This document shows, piece after piece, positions 35,730-42,571 of a DNA stretch of 64,000 bases. This DNA comes from Chlamydiifrater volucris (GTDB taxonomy: Bacteria; Chlamydiota; Chlamydiia; Chlamydiales; Chlamydiaceae), in NCBI RefSeq assembly GCF_902806995.1, contig NZ_LR777654.1:1116001-1180000 (forward strand). Direction: 5' to 3'. The position numbers were made by a program, and so were the translations under genes. The number at the start of each line of letters is the position of its first letter. The first letter of the stretch is position 1. Under the pieces are notes generated by a model. The model worked only from the letters and a program-made list of their open reading frames with translations. It was not told the DNA's origin and made no database searches.

Positions 35730-36542
35730 TCATAAAACAGGTAATATTTTTCTAGACTTCAATTTATTCAAGGTGACGGATACTTTGGTTAAAACATCCG
35801 CATGAGCTGTACCTGTAGATGTTCCGGATAGTGTGGGGTTCCATGTAGATAAATTGAATAAGGCTGAGTCTAGCTGTGGTTGAGCAATATAAGCGCCATC
35901 GAAGTCGATTTTAGCTCTAGACCACTTGATACCGATGTAAGGCGAAATAAAGTTGAGTCTGTAAGCTAAAGCCAATCCTACTTGCCACTCACTGTAATCA
36001 GCAATCACAGCTTTTGTTTTTTCTAATTTTGGAGCTCCAGAGGATTCTGCTGGTAAAGGAAGTTTGGTTTCTTTCCCAACAAATCCCTTAGGATGAGCGA
36101 TAGAGAATTGAGCGACGTTAGAGACGACATTGATTTGAGAGATTTCGGGTTTGGCTTGAGCATATTGGAATTCCGCCCCTAGTGTAGCACACCCGCATTC
36201 CCAAAGAGCGCCTCTAGCCCCGATGCTCCAAGAAAACTCAGCATCCGTGTAAAGTTCCACGAAAGCATTTCCTATGGAGGCGTTAGGAACAACTGTTGCA
36301 TTGATGGCATCAGTGTTTCCAATGAGTCCAACAAGATTAAAAGCAGCCGAAGATCCTTTGATATAGGCGTTAGTAGTGCCTAGGGTACAGAAGACATCGA
36401 AGCGATCCCAGATATTGAGAGCGAGATAGCCTGCATTGGTGTAGAGTTCAGATTGCGTCATATTTTTGTGCAGAGCTACGTTGGGTCTTTCTTTTCCTAC
36501 GAAGTGACTTGATACAGCCGTATCTGATTCCTCCTCAGACAT
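35730..36542 (-). CDS. Truncated MOMP cassette 1
   Basis: 270-codon frame; MOMP similarity spans 35748-36623, upstream of the ATG, which is an internal Met rather than a true start. Conserved porin blocks include ALNIWDRFDVFCTLG, GARGALWECGCATLGAEFQ and NVVSNVAQFSIAHPKG. Own variable segments: NTDAINATVV, then KETKLPLPAESSGAP, then DSALFNLSTWNPTLSG. This copy ends with LNKLKSRK, four residues deeper into MOMP than the others, then diverges to ILPVL and stops. No signal peptide, no terminal Phe of an outer-membrane porin. Probably not expressed as a porin from here. Confidence 0.75.
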   Translation of the reverse strand: MSEEESDTAVSSHFVGKERPNVALHKNMTQSELYTNAGYLALNIWDRFDVFCTLGTTNAYIKGSSAAFNLVGLIGNTDAINATVVPNASIGNAFVELYTDAEFSWSIGARGALWECGCATLGAEFQYAQAKPEISQINVVSNVAQFSIAHPKGFVGKETKLPLPAESSGAPKLEKTKAVIADYSEWQVGLALAYRLNFISPYIGIKWSRAKIDFDGAYIAQPQLDSALFNLSTWNPTLSGTSTGTAHADVLTKVSVTLNKLKSRKILPVL

Positions 36543-37525
36543 AAAGAAGGTATTGGGTACATCGGTTTTAAGGAGTCTATTGAAGACGTAGTCGCCGAAG
36601 AAGCCCGCGCGTAAAGAGAGAGCGTGGGCTTCGAGGTTAGGCTTTTCTTGCAGAAAAGCCTAATAGATGTATAAGCCCCTCTATTGTATAGAGGGGCTAA
36701 TCCTTTAACCTTCAATTTATTCAAGGTGACGGATACTTTTGTTAAAACATCTTTCATTTGATTTGTTACTGTGCCTAAATTATCTCCAGCCAGTGTGGGA
36801 TTCCAGGTGACGAGGTCCAACTTTTCTGCATCTAGTTGAGGTTGGGCGATATAAGCGCCATCGAAGTCGATTTTAGCTCTGGACCACTTGATACCGATGT
36901 AAGGAGAGATAAAGTTAAGTCTATAAGCTAGAGCCAATCCTACTTGCCATTCACTATAATTTGCTGATAAAGATTTTGTTTTTGAAAAATCTGGCAATGG
37001 AGAGGTTGTGGTTTTTGTTGGCAAAGGTAATTTAGCAAATTCCCCAACGAAACCTTTAGGATGGGCAATAGAGAATTGAGCGACGTTAGAGACGACATTG
37101 ATCTGAGAGATTTCGGGTTTGGCCTGAGCATATTGAAATTCTGCCCCTAGTGTAGCACATCCGCATTCCCAGAGAGCACCTCTAGCGCCAATACTCCAAG
37201 AAAACTCAGCATCGGTGTAGAGTTCTACGAAAGCATTGCCGATTGAAGCATTAGGATAGGCCTTATCTATGTCGGTTATTGATGTGTCCGTATCAGTAAC
37301 TCCCAATAATCCTACGAGATTAAAAGCATTGGAAGATCCTTTGATGTAGGCGTTGGTAGTGCCCAGGGTACAGAAGACATCGAAGCGATCCCAGATATTG
37401 AGAGCAAGGTAGCCAGCGTTGGTATAAAGCTCAGATTGCGTCATATTTTTGTGCAGAGCCACGTTGGTTAAGTCTTTGCCAGTGAAGTTACTGCTTGCAG
37501 CTGCATCTGTACTTTGGTTCGACAT
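36497..37525 (-). CDS. Truncated MOMP cassette 2 (frame reads into cassette 1)
   Basis: MOMP similarity spans 36710-37606. Variable segments: VTDTDTSITDIDKAY, then EFAKLPLPTKTTTSP, then DAEKLDLVTWNPTLAG. After LNKLK the frame enters the spacer (VKGLAPLYNRGAYTSIRLF). In this copy the spacer hairpin loop has changed so that the in-frame stop of the other copies becomes Cys-Lys, and the frame runs on out of frame into cassette 1 for about 55 meaningless codons. The 342-codon length is therefore an artefact. Confidence 0.72.
   Translation of the reverse strand: MSNQSTDAAASSNFTGKDLTNVALHKNMTQSELYTNAGYLALNIWDRFDVFCTLGTTNAYIKGSSNAFNLVGLLGVTDTDTSITDIDKAYPNASIGNAFVELYTDAEFSWSIGARGALWECGCATLGAEFQYAQAKPEISQINVVSNVAQFSIAHPKGFVGEFAKLPLPTKTTTSPLPDFSKTKSLSANYSEWQVGLALAYRLNFISPYIGIKWSRAKIDFDGAYIAQPQLDAEKLDLVTWNPTLAGDNLGTVTNQMKDVLTKVSVTLNKLKVKGLAPLYNRGAYTSIRLFCKKSLTSKPTLSLYARASSATTSSIDSLKPMYPIPSLCLRRNQIRLYQVTS
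36637..36698. repeat. Inter-cassette double hairpin, spacer 1/2
   Basis: Hairpin H2: TTAGGCTTTTCT/AGAAAAGCCTAA (36637-36648 and 36652-36663, loop TGC). Hairpin H1: AGCCCCTCTAT/ATAGAGGGGCT (36674-36684 and 36688-36698, loop TGT), a perfect eleven-base-pair stem. No T-run on either side. Confidence 0.8.
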
Positions 37526-37619
37526 TTTAAAAGTAGGAGGGACATCGGTTTTAAGGAGTCTATTGAAGACGTAGTCGCCGAAGAAGCCCGCGCGTAAAGA
37601 GAGAGCGTGGGCTTCGAGG

Positions 37620-37681
37620 TTAGGCTTTTCTACAAGAAAAGCCTAATAGATGTATAAGACCCTCTATTGTATAGGGGGTCT
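37620..37681. repeat. Inter-cassette double hairpin, spacer 2/3
   Basis: H2: TTAGGCTTTTC/GAAAAGCCTAA (37620-37630 and 37636-37646). H1: AGACCCTCTAT/ATAGGGGGTCT (37657-37667 and 37671-37681) with one G-T pair. Compared with spacer 1/2, the third pair of H1 is A-T instead of C-G, a compensatory change. Confidence 0.8.
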
Positions 37682-38511
37682 AATCCTTTAACCTTCAATT
37701 TATTCAAGGTGACGGATACTTTAGTGAGTACGTCTTGAAATTTATCTGTAACAGCAGTATCTATCTTGTCCCCGGCTAAGGTTGGGTTCCAGGTAAGTAA
37801 GTCAAATTTTGCTTCAGTAAGTTGAGGTTGGGCGATATAAGCGCCATCGAAATCGATTTTAGCTCTAGACCACTTGATGCCGACATAGGGGGAGATAAAG
37901 TTGAGTCTGTAAGCTAAAGCAAGTCCTACTTGCCATTCACCATAGTTCGCGGACACAGATTTGGTTTTTGTAAGATTTGGTTGAGTGGAATTTGTAGCCA
38001 TTGTAGGTAGTGGAAGTTTAGCATCTTCTCCGACGAAGCCTTTAGGATGAGCGATAGAGAATTGAGCGACGTTAGAGACGACGTTGATTTGAGAGATTTC
38101 GGGTTTGGCTTGGGCATACTGGAATTCCGCACCTAGTGTAGCACACCCGCATTCCCAGAGAGCGCCTCTAGCACCGATGCTCCAAGAAAACTCAGCATCC
38201 GTGTAAAGTTCTACAAAAGCATTTCCAATAGAAGCATTTGGAACGGCTTTATCTACATCAGTTATCCCTGACGTATTTGTATCATTAATGCCCAGGAGTC
38301 CAACCAAATTAAAAGCTGCTGAGGACCCTTTGATGTAAGCATTGGTAGTGCCTAGGGTACAGAAGACATCGAAGCGATCCCAGATATTGAGAGCGAGGTA
38401 GCCTGCATTGGTATAGAGCTCCGATTGCGTCATATTTTTGTGCAGAGCCACGTTGGTTAAATCTTTGCCAGTAAATTGCCCATGAGCTGCATCTGTACCT
38501 TGGTTGGACAT
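37630..38511 (-). CDS. Truncated MOMP cassette 3
   Basis: 293-codon frame; MOMP similarity spans 37693-38592, and the frame stays open upstream of the ATG to about 38628. Variable segments: INDTNTSGITDVDKAV, then EDAKLPLPTMATNST, then TEAKFDLLTWNPTLAG. Ends in the spacer-encoded tail VKGLDPLYNRGSYTSIRLFL, not in porin sequence. No ribosome site before the ATG. Conserved blocks are nearly identical to the other cassettes. Confidence 0.75.
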   Translation of the reverse strand: MSNQGTDAAHGQFTGKDLTNVALHKNMTQSELYTNAGYLALNIWDRFDVFCTLGTTNAYIKGSSAAFNLVGLLGINDTNTSGITDVDKAVPNASIGNAFVELYTDAEFSWSIGARGALWECGCATLGAEFQYAQAKPEISQINVVSNVAQFSIAHPKGFVGEDAKLPLPTMATNSTQPNLTKTKSVSANYGEWQVGLALAYRLNFISPYVGIKWSRAKIDFDGAYIAQPQLTEAKFDLLTWNPTLAGDKIDTAVTDKFQDVLTKVSVTLNKLKVKGLDPLYNRGSYTSIRLFL

Positions 38512-38606
38512 TTTGAAGGTATTGGGTACATCGGTTTTAAGGAGTCTATTGAAGACGTAGTCGCCGAAGAAGCCCGCGCGTAAAGAGAGAGCGTGGGCTT
38601 CGAGGC

Positions 38607-38667
38607 TAGGCTTTTCTACAAGAAAAGCCTAATAGATGTATAAGACCCTCTATTGTATAGGGGGTCT
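38607..38667. repeat. Inter-cassette double hairpin, spacer 3/4
   Basis: H2: TAGGCTTTTC/GAAAAGCCTA (38607-38616 and 38622-38631; the outermost pair of the other copies is lost by T to C). H1: AGACCCTCTAT/ATAGGGGGTCT (38643-38653 and 38657-38667), identical to spacer 2/3. Confidence 0.8.
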
Positions 38668-39479
38668 AATCCTTTAACCTTCAATTTATTCAAGGTGACG
38701 GATACTTTTGTTAAGAGGTCTGCATATCGCGTCGCTGTACCAGTTCCGGCTAAAGTTGGGTTCCAGGTAAGAAGGTCTGATTCTGCTGTTTCTAGCTGAG
38801 GTTGGGCGATATAAGCGCCATCGAAATCGATTTTAGCTCTGGACCATTTGATACCGACATAAGGCGAGATAAAGTTAAGTCTATAAGCTAGAGCCAATCC
38901 TACTTGCCATTCACTATAATTTGCTGACACAGATTTAGTTTTGCTGAGATCAGGAATGGATTTATCGTCCAGTGTAGGTAAAGGAAGTTTAATATCTCTT
39001 CCAACGAAACCTTTAGGATGGGCGATAGAGAATTGAGCGACATTAGAGACGACGTTGATTTGGGAGATTTCGGGTTTGGCCTGAGCGTATTGGAATTCCG
39101 CACCTAGTGTAGCACACCCGCATTCCCAGAGAGCACCTCTAGCGCCAATACTCCAGGAAAACTCTGCGTCTGTGTAAAGTTCTACAAAAGCGTTTCCGAC
39201 GGAAACGTTGGGTACGGTTGTTTCGATGTTATTTGCTTCGGTTGTATCAGTATTCCCAAATAGTCCGACAAGATTAAAAGCAGCCGAAGATCCTTTGATG
39301 TAGGCGTTAGTAGTACCTAGGGTACAGAAGACGTCGAAGCGATCCCAGATATTGAGAGCGAGGTAGCCTGCATTGGTATAGAGCTGAGATTGTGTCATAT
39401 TTTTGTGAAGAGCTGTATTTGGTCTTTCTGTACCGGAAAAACTGTTAGCTCCTACAGTACCTGTTTTAGCTGCTGACAT
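38616..39479 (-). CDS. Truncated MOMP cassette 4 (array 5' end)
   Basis: 287 codons from the internal ATG. MOMP similarity extends to 39599 and is longer at the 5' end than in the other copies: upstream, in frame, it encodes NGDPCDPCSTWCDALSLRAG, the Cys-rich N-terminal MOMP segment, then loses similarity and meets a stop near 39630, just after the CT590-like gene. No signal peptide can be found. Variable segments: NTDTTEANNIETTV, then RDIKLPLPTLDDKS, then ETAESDLLTWNPTLAG. Same spacer-encoded tail as cassette 3. Confidence 0.76.
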   Translation of the reverse strand: MSAAKTGTVGANSFSGTERPNTALHKNMTQSQLYTNAGYLALNIWDRFDVFCTLGTTNAYIKGSSAAFNLVGLFGNTDTTEANNIETTVPNVSVGNAFVELYTDAEFSWSIGARGALWECGCATLGAEFQYAQAKPEISQINVVSNVAQFSIAHPKGFVGRDIKLPLPTLDDKSIPDLSKTKSVSANYSEWQVGLALAYRLNFISPYVGIKWSRAKIDFDGAYIAQPQLETAESDLLTWNPTLAGTGTATRYADLLTKVSVTLNKLKVKGLDPLYNRGSYTSIRLFL

Positions 39480-39638
39480 AAAGAAGGTATTGGGTACATC
39501 GGTTTTAAGGAGTCTATTGAAGACGTAGTCGCCGAAGAAGCCCGCGCGTAAAGAGAGAGCGTCGCACCAAGTGGAGCAAGGGTCGCAAGGATCTCCGTTA
39601 GTTCTTTTTGTATTGATTTGATAGTTTTGTCTAAAGGA

Positions 39639-42497
39639 TTAGAAAAATCCTTTAGGCAATCCAGATCGATAACCTGGGGGTGGGGGCATACCGTACTGGA
39701 CAGGGTCGGAGAAGAGGACCCATTCCTGGGAAATATTTAGATATTGTTCCCATTCTACCATAGGGAACCCATTGGCTCCGACATAATTAAATCCCCAGAG
39801 TTCTACAAGACCATTCCCCGGATTTACTGTAAATCCTAGGTAAGTATTGTCCCAATTTGAGTCTGCAAACAGCAACGGAGCGGGGTAAGCAAGTTTATGG
39901 TGTCGCATAGCGGATAATGTACGGAAGTACAGATCTTCGTCAAAATGTGTTTTTTGTAAAGCTTGGAGAAGTATGCAAGAGAACAAATGAAGAAAATCTG
40001 TCGAAGACAAGAAAGAAAATTTACCGAAATGATCTTCTATTATTTGTTGAAGATGAATTTTTTTTACTTTTGAATATACCCCAACGTAAGAGGCGACTTT
40101 CTCTACAGCGTCAGGAACTGACTGTTCTGGAATTAATGGAATCAATTGGAAAAGGGTTTTACAGAGGAGTTTTTTTAATTGTAGGTTGGGATGTTGGTTG
40201 TTTTGTTCAAAGAACTTTAAAATTTTTGTATAGAATTCTGGGAGAGTCAAAGAGAAATCTTCAAAGAAAGAAAACATATCTTCTGCCAGGGAAGAGAAGT
40301 GTAAATTTTCTGTGAGCTTTACAATTAAGGCATGAATTTCTTGTTTTGAGAGTATATGGGACGATAAAAACTGCTCATGTTGTTTTACCCATACATCTCG
40401 GATCCATGTGTAGCTATACCAATCGTTATTCCAAGCATCTATGAATAAAGGATGGGAAGGGATTATGGAGAAAGCATGATTAGGAGAAGTTGTGATGAGA
40501 CTATGTCCTTCTTCTAGGTAGCTCTTGATTTTCATTGGAAGGTCTTTTAAAGCGTCTGCGTAGAAAGCTATAAGTTCATGGGCATTTTCTGGGTGTTTTT
40601 TCATATTTGCCAGTGGAGCACTTTCTTCAAAGTAACAAGAGGCAAAAATAGATAAAGATCCCCCAGAGATATATGTCCATGGTGTAAACGGTAAAGAATC
40701 TGTTTTTGTTATTGATAAATCTTGTTTGGGGCAGTTGTAGTGAGAAAGAATTCTGTCGAAAGCTCCGGAGAGGAAAATGTCCGAGTGTATGAAAGCTGTA
40801 ATATTTTGAATAATGAAGCTTACTTCTTCTTTGATGGTAGATATGGATCGTTTATCCTTAATTTCTTGATCCATAAAGGAAAAGAAGCTTGATAAGAACT
40901 GTATATATTCTGCCGAGGAGTATATAGGGGACCAAGCGTAATTATTTGCTCTTCCGTGGGTAAAGAACAATCGGAATCCTGCAGCGGAGTCGGAATATGA
41001 AGCACTTGCTGTTGGTAGCAATTCCGCATCATAGGAGCTCTTGAAATATGCTGGAAGTAAGTTTGATAACGATTTAAAGAAAAATTGTGGAAAAGAGAGC
41101 AAATGTTTGATTTTTTCTTTTATTTGCTCCCAATCGTAGAGGGACGCATTTAATTCTTGCTGAAACCTATGATGATCATAGGACAAAATTTGATTGTCTT
41201 GGGAGTTTATGGGATTTTGCATACGACTATTTACGTAGTCGAGCTGGGATTGAGCTTCATAGTACCTAGATTCGCAATCTTTCGCTGCTAGGTTTAGTTT
41301 TTCTAACAGGTTATGAATAGTTTCTTCAAGGACACTGCCGATGCAAGAAACGTCTTTGTTATCGATTCCCATACCTACTAGTAGGTGAGAAGTTGTTTTA
41401 TCAGAGGGTTTTTCTGCCAGCGTAGCTAACGAGAGTTCCCAAACCTTTAGTAGGGCATTCTGAGACATATCTACAAAAGCATTTCGAGCTCTTTCATAAG
41501 CTTGCAGATATTGGTGGGTGTTGGGGAAGGCCCCGTTTGGAGCATCCTTTTCTCTGATTCTTTGAGAAGAAAGGTTTTGTTTGACCTGATCTCCCTTAAG
41601 GTTAAAGATGTGAAGTAAAGTAGATTGGATGATTTCGTGGGCAGTAATCGATGCTAAAGGATCAGAAAGTTTTTCTGTTAAATACTCGTTAGCCAGCAAT
41701 GTTTGGAGTTGTCGCTCTGGCTGTTGTTCTAAGGAGAAGATATTGGCTGCGGAGAAAGCTTGTAGTAGTTCAGGAGAGGAGGCTATAGCAACGAATGGAT
41801 CTGGGTACAAAGAAGAAATTGCTACGGGAGTGTACAGATCTCCTAAGGATGCAGATAAATTAATGGGGGCCACATATTCCTTATCATCGATAATTCTTGA
41901 TAGACGACCACTGCTTAGTAATTTGTCAATATCGGTAATAAACTTTTCCGGATATTCCTTTTGTACAATGATGGCTAGAGCTGAAGCAAAGCAAGTTCCG
42001 ACATCTTGTCTAAGATAAGAAAGCAGAGCTGATACAGCAGCTCTACGGGCATGAGCAACGGAAAGTTCTTCTTCAGGAGGGAGAGCAAGTGTGCGTCGAA
42101 TAATGTTTTGCATAGCTTTTTGTGTAGGAAGAAAAATTCGTTTTAGAGTGTCTTTGATGTCGGGTTTCTCTTTGATAGCTTTTAGCATGTTGAGTGTATG
42201 TTCTCGAAAAGGAGCTTCTTCCTGTCGAAAAGGGCCTAAAGGGTAAACACCCTTAGATAAAGTTGTTATGGAGGATACTACAATAGAAATATCCAATTCA
42301 CCAGAATCAGAAATAATCCTTTGAGCCAAAGATCTGGCAAGTTTTAAATTTCTAAAAGCAAATGGATTTAGAAATCTTTGGAAAGAAAGTAGGTGAGAGC
42401 TTTCTGCATCTTCCTCGAAGAAAATACTCTCCTCATCAGAAAGATTTCTAGCCTTAACGATATCTTGGAAAACAGAGAGATGAAAATTTCTCATCAC
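39639..42497 (-). CDS. Large conserved chlamydial hypothetical (CT590-like)
   Basis: 952 residues, no signal peptide or membrane helix, mostly helical with a C-terminal region rich in aromatic residues (WDNTYLGFTVNPGNGLVELWGF and a Pro-rich PPPPGYRSGLPKG end). I recognise no catalytic motif with confidence. A lone Cys in RQDVGTCFASALA with following His/Asp-rich segments could hint at a papain-like fold, but this is weak. It follows the CT589-like and rsbU genes on the same strand (74-base gap). A perfect ten-base-pair hairpin (39631-39655) overlaps its stop codon, then the MOMP array begins. Confidence 0.82.
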   Translation of the reverse strand: MMRNFHLSVFQDIVKARNLSDEESIFFEEDAESSHLLSFQRFLNPFAFRNLKLARSLAQRIISDSGELDISIVVSSITTLSKGVYPLGPFRQEEAPFREHTLNMLKAIKEKPDIKDTLKRIFLPTQKAMQNIIRRTLALPPEEELSVAHARRAAVSALLSYLRQDVGTCFASALAIIVQKEYPEKFITDIDKLLSSGRLSRIIDDKEYVAPINLSASLGDLYTPVAISSLYPDPFVAIASSPELLQAFSAANIFSLEQQPERQLQTLLANEYLTEKLSDPLASITAHEIIQSTLLHIFNLKGDQVKQNLSSQRIREKDAPNGAFPNTHQYLQAYERARNAFVDMSQNALLKVWELSLATLAEKPSDKTTSHLLVGMGIDNKDVSCIGSVLEETIHNLLEKLNLAAKDCESRYYEAQSQLDYVNSRMQNPINSQDNQILSYDHHRFQQELNASLYDWEQIKEKIKHLLSFPQFFFKSLSNLLPAYFKSSYDAELLPTASASYSDSAAGFRLFFTHGRANNYAWSPIYSSAEYIQFLSSFFSFMDQEIKDKRSISTIKEEVSFIIQNITAFIHSDIFLSGAFDRILSHYNCPKQDLSITKTDSLPFTPWTYISGGSLSIFASCYFEESAPLANMKKHPENAHELIAFYADALKDLPMKIKSYLEEGHSLITTSPNHAFSIIPSHPLFIDAWNNDWYSYTWIRDVWVKQHEQFLSSHILSKQEIHALIVKLTENLHFSSLAEDMFSFFEDFSLTLPEFYTKILKFFEQNNQHPNLQLKKLLCKTLFQLIPLIPEQSVPDAVEKVASYVGVYSKVKKIHLQQIIEDHFGKFSFLSSTDFLHLFSCILLQALQKTHFDEDLYFRTLSAMRHHKLAYPAPLLFADSNWDNTYLGFTVNPGNGLVELWGFNYVGANGFPMVEWEQYLNISQEWVLFSDPVQYGMPPPPGYRSGLPKGFF

Positions 42498-42571
42498 TTT
42501 CGAATAGTTTATTAATTTAAACTTTCTTTAGCATTTCTTTCATCTTTCTTCCAGTAAACTCTCTAATTATT

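Larger units (their letters stand above)
35748..39599 (-). repeat. Tandem array of four MOMP (ompA) cassettes
   Basis: Four head-to-tail units with cassette-start spacings of 983, 986 and 968 bases. Each unit runs from MOMP-like ALSLRAGFFGDYVFNRLLK to VSVTLNKLK. A 67-base block upstream of each internal ATG (for example 36559-36625) is identical in all four. None has a signal peptide, a recognisable promoter or a ribosome site, and all lack the C-terminal porin strands. Differences cluster in four segments matching MOMP variable domains. The array sits between sdhB and the CT590-like gene, which I believe are neighbours in other chlamydiae. Confidence 0.88.

Noticed and set aside
36637..36698. 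Spacer hairpins as rho-independent terminators
   Set aside because: Stems are good but no T-run follows on either strand.
36497..37525. A 342-residue MOMP variant with a novel C-terminus
   Set aside because: The last 75 or so codons are spacer plus out-of-frame cassette 1; the length comes from loss of a stop in the spacer.
36637..38667. Spacer hairpins as integron attC sites (a GTTAGGC box resembles GTTRRRY)
   Set aside because: The opposite RYYYAAC box is not properly present, cassettes lack the expected attC bulges, and no integrase gene is in the window.
39917..40315. 132-codon plus-strand frame inside the CT590-like gene
   Set aside because: It lies antisense within a long conserved gene, and has no ribosome site or recognisable protein features.
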